Below, piece after piece: positions 24,217 through 32,658 of a stretch of 34,863 nucleotides of DNA; position 1 is the stretch's first letter, and each line of letters opens with the position of its first letter. The notes under the pieces are model-generated. The model had not been told where the DNA came from, did not search any database, and was given only the letters and a program-made list of their open reading frames with translations. The stretch lies in the NCBI GenBank assembly GCA_034002905.1, contig JAVEZQ010000017.1:1-34863 (forward strand), given 5' to 3'. Made by a program: the position numbers and the translations under genes. This DNA comes from UBA8914 sp034002905. GTDB taxonomy: Bacteria > Pseudomonadota > Alphaproteobacteria > UBA9219.

Positions 24217-25416
24217 ATGACAAAATATTTGCAAGATTCAAAAGGTGAACTGGCCGTTTTCGCGACGAGAGCCGAGGAAACAAGGGGTCGTTTGATCTTT
24301 GAGCCGCCTAGCGAAACGCGAACCGAGTTCCAGCGCGATCGTGACCGCATCGTTCATTCTGGCGGCTTCCGCAAGCTGCGGAACAAGACTCAAGTCTTTA
24401 TTGAGAATGAAGGCGATTATTACCGCACGCGCATGACGCATTCGCTTGAGGTTGCGCAAATCGCGTGTTCGGCAGCGCGTGCCCTAGGCCTGAACGAAGA
24501 TTTGACTGATGCCATTGCGCTTGCCCATGATCTTGGTCACACCTGTTTCGGTCATGCGGGGGAAAGTGCTCTCGCTGCTTTGATGGAACCGTATGGCGGG
24601 TTCTCACATAATGAGCAGACTTTGCGTGTCTTGACCCAGCAAGAGCATAAATATCTTGATTTCGATGGACTCAACCTGACATGGGAAACGCTGGAAGGTA
24701 TTGTTAAGCACAATGGTCCGCTTTTGCCTTTGCCTGAGGGCAAAAGACTGCCGCTGACTATTGAAGAGTTCAATGGTAAGTTCGATCTGGAGTTGAACAG
24801 GTTTGCTGGCCCTGAGGCTCAACTCGCCTCTCTGGCTGATGATATCGCCTATAATAGTCATGATATCGACGATGGTTATCGTGCCGGTTTCTTTAGCTTT
24901 GAGGATCTGATGAACCTGCCGCTTTTTGGGCCGATTTTGGAAGATCTGATGCGTCATCATCCCGAGGCGGAGAAGCGTCGCCTCGTCAGCGCGGTGGTGC
25001 GTCAAGTCATCGGGACAATGGTTACCGATATGCTCGATACGGCTCGGGCCAATATTGCCCGTCTGAAACCGCAATCGGCACAGGACATTCGCAAGGCGAA
25101 AGAACAAGTCATCAATTTCAGCTTTGCGATGCAGGGGAATATTCGTGTGCTGCGCGACTTCTTGCGTAAACGTATGTATAGCCACAGTCACGTTAATCGG
25201 GTTTGTTCCAAATCTGAACGCATTGTCAGCGATATGTTCACTTTCCTTATGGAGCGGCCTGATTGCTTGCCAAACTCATGGTTCGCCTTGCTTGAGGGGT
25301 GCTATGAGCACGATACAGCAAAGGCTCGCGTAATCGCGGACTATATTGCAGGTATGACCGACCGCTTTGCTGTGCAGGAACATCGACGACTTTTCTCCAC
25401 GGAAACGCTGATTTAG
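24217..25416 (+). CDS. dgt: dGTPase-like dNTP triphosphohydrolase (HD domain)
   Basis: 399 residues. Start region SETRTEFQRDRDRIVHSGGFRKLRNKTQVF and R-T-R-M-T-H75-S-L-E-V-A are followed by AHDLGHTCFGH (H104-D105 of the HD motif) and LADDIAYNSHDIDDG, the classic dGTPase signature. The enzyme hydrolyses dNTPs to nucleosides plus tripolyphosphate, limiting dNTP pools and sometimes phage replication. Length fits the type 2 (dGTPase-like) group common in Alphaproteobacteria. It is followed 41 bp later by argS, an arrangement frequent in this class. No good Shine-Dalgarno is visible before the ATG. Confidence 0.94.
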   Translation: MTKYLQDSKGELAVFATRAEETRGRLIFEPPSETRTEFQRDRDRIVHSGGFRKLRNKTQVFIENEGDYYRTRMTHSLEVAQIACSAARALGLNEDLTDAIALAHDLGHTCFGHAGESALAALMEPYGGFSHNEQTLRVLTQQEHKYLDFDGLNLTWETLEGIVKHNGPLLPLPEGKRLPLTIEEFNGKFDLELNRFAGPEAQLASLADDIAYNSHDIDDGYRAGFFSFEDLMNLPLFGPILEDLMRHHPEAEKRRLVSAVVRQVIGTMVTDMLDTARANIARLKPQSAQDIRKAKEQVINFSFAMQGNIRVLRDFLRKRMYSHSHVNRVCSKSERIVSDMFTFLMERPDCLPNSWFALLEGCYEHDTAKARVIADYIAGMTDRFAVQEHRRLFSTETLI

Positions 25417-25457
25417 GCTCTATACGACACGTGAAGATAAGGGAAGTTAGGAAACTT

Positions 25458-27233
25458 ATGTCGATTTTTAAAAAAGTTCAGGATGACGTTGCCCGAATTG
25501 TTGATCGTCTGGTCGCGGAACAGGTTATTGTCCTCAATGGCCCGTTGCCCGTATTCGTTGTCGAACCGCCCCGTGACCCATCACATGGCGATATGGCAAC
25601 GAATGTTGCGATGACGTTGACAAAGCTAGCCGAAAAACCGCCGCGTGTCTTGGCTGAGTTGATCAAGGCGCGCATTGAGGCGCTTGCCTATGTTGACAGC
25701 GTTGAGATTGCAGGGCCCGGCTTTATCAATATGCGTCTGAATCCTTCGGCATGGCATGACGAAGTCCGCACGATCCTGCGTGAAGCCGCTCATTACGGTG
25801 ATAGCGATCTGGGGCAAAAGCAAAAGGTCAATGTCGAGTTTGTCTCTGCGAACCCCACGGGTCCTATGCATGCCGGACATGTCCGTGGTGCGGTTCTTGG
25901 CGATACGCTTTGCCGATTGCTGGCAAAAGCGGGATACGACGTCACACGCGAATATTATATGAATGATGCCGGCACCCAGATCGATGTGCTGACCGATACA
26001 ACCTATCTGCGTTATCGCGAAGCGCTAGGTGAAGACATTGGCCCCATTCCCGAAGGGCTCTATCCCGGTGAGTATCTCAAGGACCTTGCACAGGCTTTGG
26101 TTAAACGTGATAGCGACAAGTGGCAGGGCAAATCACGCGATGTTTGGAAAGAACCGCTCCGCGAGTTTGCTACCGGCTACATCATCGAGATGATCAAAGA
26201 AGATCTTAATCTCATCGGCATCAAGCATGATTTTTTCTCGAATGAGCGCGTGTTGATCGAGAATGGTACGCTCGATAAGGTCTTTAAGCTTCTTGAGGAG
26301 AAGGGGCTTATCTATAGAGGCACACTTCCCCCGCCAAAGGGGAAGGTGATGGAGAACTGGGAACCCGTCGAGCTGATCCTTTTCCGCTCCAGCCAGTTTG
26401 GCGATGATGTTGATCGTCCACTCAAGAAGCGCGATGGCACATGGGCCTATGTCATGCCGGATTTGGCCTATCACTATGACAAGGTGCAGCGCGGCTTTAT
26501 GTATATGATCAACGTGCTCGGTACAGATCATGGTGGCTATCTGGAGAGGCTGCGTCCGGGCGTTGCGGCTTTTAGTGGCGGCAAGGCTCGCTTGGAAGTT
26601 ATTTTTAATAATATCGTCAAAATCTCCAAGAATGGCGTGCCAGTGAAGCTTTCCAAGCGCTCGGGTAATCTGATCACCCTGCGTGAAATGGTCGAACAGG
26701 TGGGGGCGGGTGCCGTGCGTTTTTTCATGTTGACGCGCGCGCCGGAGTCAGAGCTTGAGTTCGACTTTGTCAAGGTTATCGAACAGTCGAAAGATAACCC
26801 AGTTTTCTATGTGCAATATGCACATGCTCGTTGCTGTTCCGTTATGAGGAATGTGGCTCAGTTGATCCCCGGATTGGATACAAGTTTAGAAGCTCTCTTA
26901 AAGATCGATCTTTCCAAGATCACGGCACCTGAAGAAATCCAGCTGATTCGCGCTCTGGCCAACTGGCCGCGTGTGGTCGAGGCGGCGGCGACGGCACAGG
27001 AGCCTCATCGCATTGCCTTTTTCCTCATGGATTTAGCTGCTCATTTCCATAGTTTCTGGAATAAGGGAAATGATAATGCGTCCCTCAGATTTATCTTGCC
27101 TAACGATCCCGAATTGACAAAAGTGAAGCTAGTTCTTGTCAAAGCCGTGCAGACCGTCTTGGCGGGCGGTCTGGCCGTGATGGGCTGCCCAGCCTTGGAG
27201 GAGATGCGCCATGATCAATCAATTGCCACCTGA
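25458..27233 (+). CDS. argS: Arginyl-tRNA synthetase
   Basis: 591 residues from ATG 25458, which has AGGA 7 nt upstream. The alternative ATG at 25431 would add nine residues without family similarity. Class I signatures are present: N-terminal Add-1 domain, ANPTGPMH138-A-G-H141 (HIGH variant), a KMSK-type loop KLSKRSGN, and the C-terminal anticodon-binding region (PVFYVQYAHARCCSV). It aminoacylates tRNA-Arg. It overlaps the SPOR-domain gene by 23 bp, the conserved alphaproteobacterial argS-SPOR neighbourhood. Confidence 0.97.
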   Translation: MSIFKKVQDDVARIVDRLVAEQVIVLNGPLPVFVVEPPRDPSHGDMATNVAMTLTKLAEKPPRVLAELIKARIEALAYVDSVEIAGPGFINMRLNPSAWHDEVRTILREAAHYGDSDLGQKQKVNVEFVSANPTGPMHAGHVRGAVLGDTLCRLLAKAGYDVTREYYMNDAGTQIDVLTDTTYLRYREALGEDIGPIPEGLYPGEYLKDLAQALVKRDSDKWQGKSRDVWKEPLREFATGYIIEMIKEDLNLIGIKHDFFSNERVLIENGTLDKVFKLLEEKGLIYRGTLPPPKGKVMENWEPVELILFRSSQFGDDVDRPLKKRDGTWAYVMPDLAYHYDKVQRGFMYMINVLGTDHGGYLERLRPGVAAFSGGKARLEVIFNNIVKISKNGVPVKLSKRSGNLITLREMVEQVGAGAVRFFMLTRAPESELEFDFVKVIEQSKDNPVFYVQYAHARCCSVMRNVAQLIPGLDTSLEALLKIDLSKITAPEEIQLIRALANWPRVVEAAATAQEPHRIAFFLMDLAAHFHSFWNKGNDNASLRFILPNDPELTKVKLVLVKAVQTVLAGGLAVMGCPALEEMRHDQSIAT

Positions 27234-28296
27234 GTTGTTTGCCCAGCGTCCGGTGCGCTCTGAATATGCTAATGCTCGTGATGGCTTGCCGATTACGCGT
27301 CGCCTTGTTTTATTCGTTGGAGGCGTTGCCGCTATTTTAATTTTTATCGGTGTTCTTTTGAGCAGCTTTGTTGGCTCGCATAATGAAGAAACAAGTCAGG
27401 AAGTTGGAGAAGTTACCGCTGAGCTGCCGCTTAAGGAGCGTCCCGAACAGCCCGGCGGGATCGATATCCCGCATCAGGATGTCACCGTTTTTCAGCAGCT
27501 TGATGAAAATGGCGTGGCTCAGAAGCCCGCTCCAGAGCAGCTTTTGCCCCAGCCGGATGAGCCTGCTGCGCAAGCTGATGCCACGGTGTCACCCACGGGT
27601 GAAGAGAACCTGCCTCCTGCTGTAACCGAGGCCGCAACAGATGCGCAAAATGCTGTTAACGAGGCCAAAGATGTCCTTCAAGCTACCGGAAGTAAGGTAG
27701 AGTCGGCCGTCACGGACCAAGCTCAGGCAGTTACGGAAACGATGACCCAGAAAGTCGATCAGGCAGCGACTGCGGTGCCTAAGGCGGCCGAAAATGTTGT
27801 GAAGGACGTAACACCGCCTTCTGCTCCTATTTCTGCTCCTGTGGAGGATGTTGCGTCGAAGGTTGAGGCAAAGCCTGAAATCAAGGCTGAGCCTGTTGCT
27901 CCAAAAGCGACCAGCAAAACGACTGCAAAAACAATTGAAAAAGCAAAGAGTGAAACAGTCAATCGCTTGCCGCAGGAACTTTTTACGACGGGGGAAGTTT
28001 CTGCGGAACCTAAACCGGCTAGGACGACGGCACCTGTTGCAGCACCGACAGGCCGGATGGTGCGTGTTCAGCTTGCTTCCTTTAAAGATCAGGTTCAGGC
28101 GCAAAAGGAAGCGGCGAAGCTGCAGGCTCAACACAGCGCCTCGTTGCATGGCGCAGCGCTTTCTGCTGTCCGTGCCGATCTGGGCGCAAAGGGGATTTAT
28201 TACCGCGTTATGAGCGATAAAATTGACGAAAGTGTCGCGAAGTCGATTTGTAATGAACTTAAATCTTCGAAAGTTGGTTGCCTCATTGCAAGATGA
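27211..28296 (+). CDS. SPOR-domain inner-membrane protein
   Basis: 361 residues. A short cytoplasmic N-terminus precedes one transmembrane helix at about 30-53. A long periplasmic linker rich in Ala/Val/Glu/Lys/Thr follows (about 60-280), with repeated VxxAxTDQAQAVTETMTQKVDQA-like stretches suggesting a helical or disordered spacer. A C-terminal SPOR domain ends it (MVRVQLASFKDQVQAQKEAAKLQA, YYRVMSDKIDESVAKSICNELK). SPOR domains bind denuded glycan strands at division septa, so a septal role is likely. GGAGGAG sits 7 nt before ATG 27211, inside the end of argS. The short motif LPPELF at residues 5-10 recurs as LPQELF near residue 253. Confidence 0.9.
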   Translation: MINQLPPELFAQRPVRSEYANARDGLPITRRLVLFVGGVAAILIFIGVLLSSFVGSHNEETSQEVGEVTAELPLKERPEQPGGIDIPHQDVTVFQQLDENGVAQKPAPEQLLPQPDEPAAQADATVSPTGEENLPPAVTEAATDAQNAVNEAKDVLQATGSKVESAVTDQAQAVTETMTQKVDQAATAVPKAAENVVKDVTPPSAPISAPVEDVASKVEAKPEIKAEPVAPKATSKTTAKTIEKAKSETVNRLPQELFTTGEVSAEPKPARTTAPVAAPTGRMVRVQLASFKDQVQAQKEAAKLQAQHSASLHGAALSAVRADLGAKGIYYRVMSDKIDESVAKSICNELKSSKVGCLIAR

Positions 28297-28324
28297 GGTG
28301 CCTAACAGCGCGAAATGGTCGTGA

Positions 28325-29671
28325 ATGACGCATGAGTCCAGTCACATAGTCGCCGATATTGAGGCCTTGCCAGATTACAGGATTTTTGGTCGTGTTTCGG
28401 CTGTGCAGGGACTGTTGATCGAAGTCGCAGGGGTTGAGCGGCATCTTACGCTTGGGGGGCGCTGTGAAGTTGTGGCGCGTGGTGGGCGGCCCTTGCTTTG
28501 TGAAGTTGTTGGCTTTCGGGATGACCGTGCCCTTCTTTTACCATTTCAGGCTTTGGATGGTGTTGGCCTTGGCTGTAAAGCTGAAGTTGCCGAGGCCCAG
28601 CCTACGATTTCACCGACACCCGCTTGGCTTGGTCGTGTGATCAATGCCTTGGGCGAACCCATCGATGGCGGGCCGCCTTTGCCAGTTGGCGACCGGCATC
28701 AGCTTATTCGCAACATGCCGCCGCAAGCTCATAAAAGGCAGCGTGTGGGTGGGAAGCTTGATCTCGGTGTACGGGCCATCAACACCTTTTTGAGCTGCTG
28801 CAAAGGCCAACGTATGGGGATTTTTGCAGGCTCTGGCGTCGGAAAATCCATTTTGATGTCGATGGTCGCACGTTATACCTCGGCGGATGTGGCAATTATT
28901 GGCTTGATCGGCGAACGCGGTCGCGAGGTGCAAGAGTTTATCCATGATGATCTCGGCCCTGAAGGTTTGGCCCGTAGTGTCGTTATTGTTGCAACTTCGG
29001 ACGAGGCACCTTTGATGCGCCGTCAAGCTGCCTTTATGACTTTGGCGGTTGCAGAGTATTTCCGTGATATTGGCAAAGATGTTTTGTGCCTTATGGACAG
29101 TGTCACACGTTTTGCCATGGCGCAACGCGAGATAGGCCTTGCCGCTGGTGAGCCGCCGACAACTAAAGGCTACCCACCGACGACATTTGCCGAGTTGCCC
29201 AAACTTCTGGAGCGCGCAGGTCCGGGTGAAGCGGGGAAGGGGACGATCACAGGGTTGTTTACCGTTCTTGTTGATGGCGACGATCACAACGAGCCGATTG
29301 CTGATGCCGCACGCGGTATTTTGGACGGGCATATTGTGTTGGATCGTTCTATCGCCGAGCGTGGCCGCTATCCGGCGATCAATATTCTACGTAGTGTTTC
29401 TCGTACGATGCCAGCCTGTAATACCGATAACGAGAATGAGTTGGTGAGCGCGGCGCGTCGTTACCTCTCTTCTTATGAGAATATGGCCGAGATGATCCGC
29501 CTTGGTGCCTATCGCAGGGGAACCAATCCAGAGGTTGATGAAGCTATGACCTATTATGGGCCCATCGAGTCCTTCCTTAGCCAGTACAAAAATGAGAGCG
29601 ATACGATTCAGCAGGGTTATAAAAAGTTGGCTTCAATTCTTGGGCGTACACAAGGCGCGTTGGATGAATAA
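28325..29671 (+). CDS. fliI: Flagellum-specific ATPase FliI
   Basis: 448 residues. An N-terminal beta-barrel domain precedes the RecA-like core with Walker A FAGSGVGKS (167-175), GERGREVQEFI, and Walker B region CLMDSVTRFAMAQREIGLAAGEPP. KGYPPTTFAELPKLLERAG and GRYPAINILRSVSR then follow, all typical of FliI/YscN. It powers protein unfolding and delivery to the flagellar type III export gate. FliI is preferred over SctN because the adjacent gene resembles FliJ. No other flagellar genes are visible in the window. It starts 28 bp after the SPOR gene and shares one base with fliJ (TAATG). Confidence 0.95.
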   Translation: MTHESSHIVADIEALPDYRIFGRVSAVQGLLIEVAGVERHLTLGGRCEVVARGGRPLLCEVVGFRDDRALLLPFQALDGVGLGCKAEVAEAQPTISPTPAWLGRVINALGEPIDGGPPLPVGDRHQLIRNMPPQAHKRQRVGGKLDLGVRAINTFLSCCKGQRMGIFAGSGVGKSILMSMVARYTSADVAIIGLIGERGREVQEFIHDDLGPEGLARSVVIVATSDEAPLMRRQAAFMTLAVAEYFRDIGKDVLCLMDSVTRFAMAQREIGLAAGEPPTTKGYPPTTFAELPKLLERAGPGEAGKGTITGLFTVLVDGDDHNEPIADAARGILDGHIVLDRSIAERGRYPAINILRSVSRTMPACNTDNENELVSAARRYLSSYENMAEMIRLGAYRRGTNPEVDEAMTYYGPIESFLSQYKNESDTIQQGYKKLASILGRTQGALDE

Positions 29672-30102
29672 TGAAGAGCTTGCTTACCCTTATCAAGCTC
29701 CAGAAAACCAAAGTTGATGAACAACGTATTTTTCTTTTGAAGTTGCAAGAACAACTCGGCCATATTGATTCTGAAATTGTCCGATTGGAAAAGGAAAAGA
29801 CTGAACAAGAGGCGCTCATCCACGAAGATTCTTCATATGGTGTAACCTATGCGGATTATTTAAAAGCGTTTCTTGATAAAATGCAGTTCTTTCAGCGCAA
29901 GCGTCGTTCTCTTGAATATGCTGTGAATATTGCACGCGATAAGCTAGCGGAGTTATTCGAGGAACAGAAACGTTACGAAATAGCCCTTCAGAACAGACAA
30001 GAAGAAGCTGTACGTGAAGAGCAGCGGCAAGAAACACATGTTTTGGATGAGGTGGGTAGTGTTGGCTATCTTCGCAGAAAGCGACAAGGGCGGCAGAAAT
30101 GA
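29671..30102 (+). CDS. fliJ: FliJ-like coiled-coil export protein
   Basis: 143 residues, almost entirely coiled coil. Charged heptads run through LLTLIKLQKTKVDEQRIFLLKLQEQLGHIDSEI and again through FQRKRRSLEYAVNIARDKLAELFEEQKRYEIAL. The start overlaps the fliI stop by one base, so the product is coupled to FliI. FliJ is the central stalk of the FliI hexamer and contacts the export gate. Sequence conservation in this family is low, so the call rests on size, coiled-coil nature and position directly after fliI. The last four bases overlap the ubiA start. Confidence 0.83.
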   Translation: MKSLLTLIKLQKTKVDEQRIFLLKLQEQLGHIDSEIVRLEKEKTEQEALIHEDSSYGVTYADYLKAFLDKMQFFQRKRRSLEYAVNIARDKLAELFEEQKRYEIALQNRQEEAVREEQRQETHVLDEVGSVGYLRRKRQGRQK

Positions 30103-31004
30103 TCACCCACACCGATATTCGCACAGATGTATGGTACAGCAGCTTTTTACCTGCGCAATTTCATTCTTATGCCCGCCTGATGAGATTGGATCGTCCAATT
30201 GGCACGTGGTTGTTGCTGTGGCCCTGTCTGTGGGGATTGGTTCTCTCTCACTCCCTTGATCTCCAGTTCCTCTCTTTCGCGGCACTTTTTATAGCCGGTT
30301 CCGTTTTAATGCGTGGTGCAGGATGTATTATTAACGATTTATACGATCAAAATCTGGATGCTCAGGTCGAACGGACATCCACCAGACCTTTGCCAAGCGG
30401 TGAGATTTCTCGAAAGAATGCATTTTTGTTTCTTGCGCTTGTTTTGTTCCTCTCTTTCTTGGTTCTGTTACAGTTTAATTCCTTTACGATTATCCTTGGT
30501 CTTTTGAGTCTGCCGCTCGTTGCGTTTTATCCCCTTGCCAAACGTGTGACATGGTGGCCGCAGTTTGTTTTGGGACTAACCTTTAACTGGGGTGCGTTGA
30601 TGGGCTTTGCGGCGAGTGAGGCTACCCTGTCTTTATCAGCATTCATTTTGTATGGTGCAGGTTTATTCTGGACCCTCGGTTATGACACGATTTATGCGCA
30701 TCAGGATAAGCGGGACGATCTGCTTGTCGGGATTAAATCCTTAGCTCTTTATCTGGGTGAAAAGTCGAAGCTTTTTATCACGTTGTTTTATGTCGTATTC
30801 TATGCCCTTTTGAATATTGTTGCCTTTCTAGAGGGGCTTTCTGTTTATAGCCACATTTTCTTGTTGTTTGTGTTATGTCATGCTCTGTGGCAGGTGACAA
30901 CATGGGATATAAACAATCCGGCGAACTCTTTAACTCGTTTTAAAAGCAATCGGGAGCTTGGGTTGCTTGTCTTTATCGCTTTTCTCGCTGGATCCTTTTC
31001 ATGA
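30099..31004 (+). CDS. ubiA: 4-hydroxybenzoate polyprenyltransferase
   Basis: 301 residues with about eight transmembrane helices. The first aspartate-rich motif is N79-D80-L-Y-D83-Q-N-L-D87, followed by RTSTRPLPSG. The second is in GYDTIYAHQDKRDD near 198-211. FYPLAKRVTWWPQ and FNWGALMGF are typical UbiA segments. The enzyme prenylates 4-hydroxybenzoate in ubiquinone biosynthesis in the inner membrane. The start ATG shares ATGA with the fliJ stop, and the stop shares ATGA with the methyltransferase, so the three are coupled. It may work with the Coq10-like protein elsewhere in this window, which is an inference. Confidence 0.95.
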   Translation: MITHTDIRTDVWYSSFLPAQFHSYARLMRLDRPIGTWLLLWPCLWGLVLSHSLDLQFLSFAALFIAGSVLMRGAGCIINDLYDQNLDAQVERTSTRPLPSGEISRKNAFLFLALVLFLSFLVLLQFNSFTIILGLLSLPLVAFYPLAKRVTWWPQFVLGLTFNWGALMGFAASEATLSLSAFILYGAGLFWTLGYDTIYAHQDKRDDLLVGIKSLALYLGEKSKLFITLFYVVFYALLNIVAFLEGLSVYSHIFLLFVLCHALWQVTTWDINNPANSLTRFKSNRELGLLVFIAFLAGSFS

Positions 31005-31654
31005 AAATAGATTTTAAAGCGTTTATCCGATCTAAAACGACCAAGCGTGTTTTGCCTTTCCTGCCCGAACTTTCCTTGCGACTGGCCCTCGATGGCGAGC
31101 AGCTTTGGGACGATGTTATACAACACATGCGTGATCCGGATGCTGATATGCCTTATTGGGCGTTTGCATGGCCGGGGGGTGTCGGTCTTGCACGCTATAT
31201 ACTGGATAATCCGGCGTTCGTCGCAGGTAAGATTGTCCTTGATTTTGCTTCTGGCTCCGGCGTGTGCGCTCTGGCAGCATCAAAGGCGGGAGCTAAGACG
31301 GTTTATGTGTGCGATATCGATCCATTCGCGCAGGCAGCTATTGATATGAATGCCCAAGATAATAACTGTTTGAACCTTGTTCCAACGACTATCAATTTTG
31401 CGCAGTCTGTTCTTGGTATAGATGTTCTCTTGGCTGGAGATGTCTGTTACGAACATCTTATGGCCCATCGAACGATCAAATGGCTTCGCCTTTGCTCAGA
31501 GAACGCCAATAAAGTGATTATAGGCGATCCTATGCGCGCCTATGCGCCCAAAGAGAGCGTGGCCTTATTGGGCAAGATGACGGTGCCGACTTCCGTTAAG
31601 CTGGAAGAAGTGGCGCAACGTGATGTATCGATCCTTCAAATATTTCCTTCTTAA
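31001..31654 (+). CDS. Class I SAM-dependent methyltransferase (nicotinamide N-/ETFB-lysine-MTase-like)
   Basis: 217 residues. PYWAFAWPGG at 51-60, then the SAM motif I VLDFASGSGVCALAASKAGA (79-98), an acidic motif II at YVCDIDPFA, and LLAGDVCYEH in place of the usual post-motif. This combination, including the 'WpGg' segment, is typical of the METTL20/ETFB-KMT and nicotinamide-methyltransferase-like group; bacterial members methylate ETF beta-subunit lysines or related targets. The true substrate cannot be fixed from sequence. The ATGA overlap with ubiA suggests co-translation. The stop overlaps the convergent Cys-rich gene by 4 bp. Confidence 0.85.
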   Translation: MKIDFKAFIRSKTTKRVLPFLPELSLRLALDGEQLWDDVIQHMRDPDADMPYWAFAWPGGVGLARYILDNPAFVAGKIVLDFASGSGVCALAASKAGAKTVYVCDIDPFAQAAIDMNAQDNNCLNLVPTTINFAQSVLGIDVLLAGDVCYEHLMAHRTIKWLRLCSENANKVIIGDPMRAYAPKESVALLGKMTVPTSVKLEEVAQRDVSILQIFPS

Positions 31655-32016
31655 AGCCTGATCGGGCCTGGGTGTAGTTTTGGACGTATCAGGCGCTTGA
31701 CCAACTGATACCGCGAAAGGCCAAAATACATTTGGCATTGGCCTTTGGTGTTTAAGTTTGAGGCAAGTGGATATTTTTTGTCCGTAAGATGACCTGCGTT
31801 CGGACCTGTGACGACTTGATACGATCCATCGCCTAGCTTTTTGTTTTCGCCCCATTTGCTGCACATGATCTTGCTGCAGTCTTTAAAGTGTGTCGTTTTA
31901 TCGGGCTCTGCGTAATAGCATAGGCAGCAATAAAGCGGCGAGTTAGGGCAGCCTTTGAAGCTTTTTTTGTTGAGGCGCTCGTTAAAAAATTGGATAGCAA
32001 GTGTACGGATAATCAT
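31651..32016 (-). CDS. Small Cys-rich protein A (tandem paralogue), unrecognised family
   Basis: 121 residues from ATG 32016, preceded by AAAGGAAAA at good distance. A longer in-frame start at 32091 adds 25 residues with no match in the paralogue. Cysteines at 23, 30, 31, 33, 47, 52 and 94; the set shared with the next gene is C30-x2-C33, C52 and C94. Common text: C-x-Y-A, F-x-D-x3-I-M-C, GPNA and YPLAxxLN. The C33 to C52 spacing of 19 is identical to the paralogue. I do not know the family; a metal-binding or redox role is suggested only by the four shared cysteines. No signal peptide is evident. It is co-directional with paralogue B, 50 bp downstream of it. Confidence 0.7.
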   Translation of the reverse strand: MIIRTLAIQFFNERLNKKSFKGCPNSPLYCCLCYYAEPDKTTHFKDCSKIMCSKWGENKKLGDGSYQVVTGPNAGHLTDKKYPLASNLNTKGQCQMYFGLSRYQLVKRLIRPKLHPGPIRL

Positions 32017-32066
32017 TGTCGTTTTCCTTTTGAATCGTGGTGATTGGAGATCGCATAGAGGCCGTA

Positions 32067-32447
32067 TTACGGCTGGCGGGATCGTCCGCATCTACCTCGA
32101 GCAAAAGGTCTTGTTATCAAGGTGAGAGAGCCACATTCACGGTGTTCTTCGCACTTGCCGTCATTAAGCAGCGTGTGAGCAAGCGGGTAAGGGGCAAGAA
32201 CCCTTTTCTCTTGTTCACTGCCAACACGAACAATAAATTGTTGGGGCGCATCTGGCCCATGAGCGTATTGTCCCATTTTAATAAGATTCCTGCCGAATCG
32301 ACGGCACATAATGTGTTTCGTGTCCGAGAAACCAAGATAAGGGTTCTCGACAGCGTACGCGCAGGTTAGACAACACATCGCGTTGTCACCGCGCTTGGCC
32401 GCGATGATCTGTGATGTCGTTGAAAAGAACCTTGCGGTTGCGCCCAT
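32067..32447 (-). CDS. Small Cys-rich protein B (tandem paralogue), unrecognised family
   Basis: 126 residues from ATG 32447. A start at 32576 is possible, but that extension runs through a 25-bp palindrome and has no counterpart in A. The conserved core is C26-x2-C29-x-Y-A, F-S-D-T-K-H-I-M-C48, GPDA, YPLAHTLL and GKC99, matching protein A residue for residue over the C29-C48 block. Extra cysteines at 25, 105 and 120 are specific to B. The N-terminal '(R/Q)FF' just after the start is shared too. No ribosome-binding site is clear, so the start is provisional. It is divergent from lpxC, with the palindrome between. Function unknown. Confidence 0.65.
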   Translation of the reverse strand: MGATARFFSTTSQIIAAKRGDNAMCCLTCAYAVENPYLGFSDTKHIMCRRFGRNLIKMGQYAHGPDAPQQFIVRVGSEQEKRVLAPYPLAHTLLNDGKCEEHRECGSLTLITRPFARGRCGRSRQP

Positions 32448-32534
32448 AACGTGTTTGTTCAGTAGATTGTTTGTTTCAATGATTCCATAAGGTAAGGGGG
32501 TAGGGTGCCGGAAGCAACCCTGTTTAATAATTAC

Positions 32535-32559
32535 ATATCCATTACCGGTATATGGATAT
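32535..32559. promoter_or_regulatory. 25-bp near-perfect palindrome between Cys-rich genes and lpxC
   Basis: ATATCCAT and ATGGATAT surround a central TACCGGTA, itself a palindrome, with one extra T. Such a dyad in a divergent intergenic region is a candidate operator for a dimeric regulator. It may control the Cys-rich pair, lpxC, or both. No promoter elements could be assigned with confidence. Confidence 0.5.
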
Positions 32560-32658
32560 CTAACTGTTTGTAACATTACGTAATCACACTTGATTTTCTG
32601 TTTTCGCCTTCCTGCGATACAACAATCATGCAGATTAACCAGTTTTGTGAGTTTTTAG

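Noticed and set aside
27589..28149. Minus-strand Arg/Cys-rich frame of 186 codons
   Set aside because: Product of the repetitive Ala/Lys/Glu codons of the SPOR protein linker read in reverse.
28610..29332. Minus-strand frame of 240 codons
   Set aside because: Antisense to the FliI ATPase core; no protein-like features of its own.
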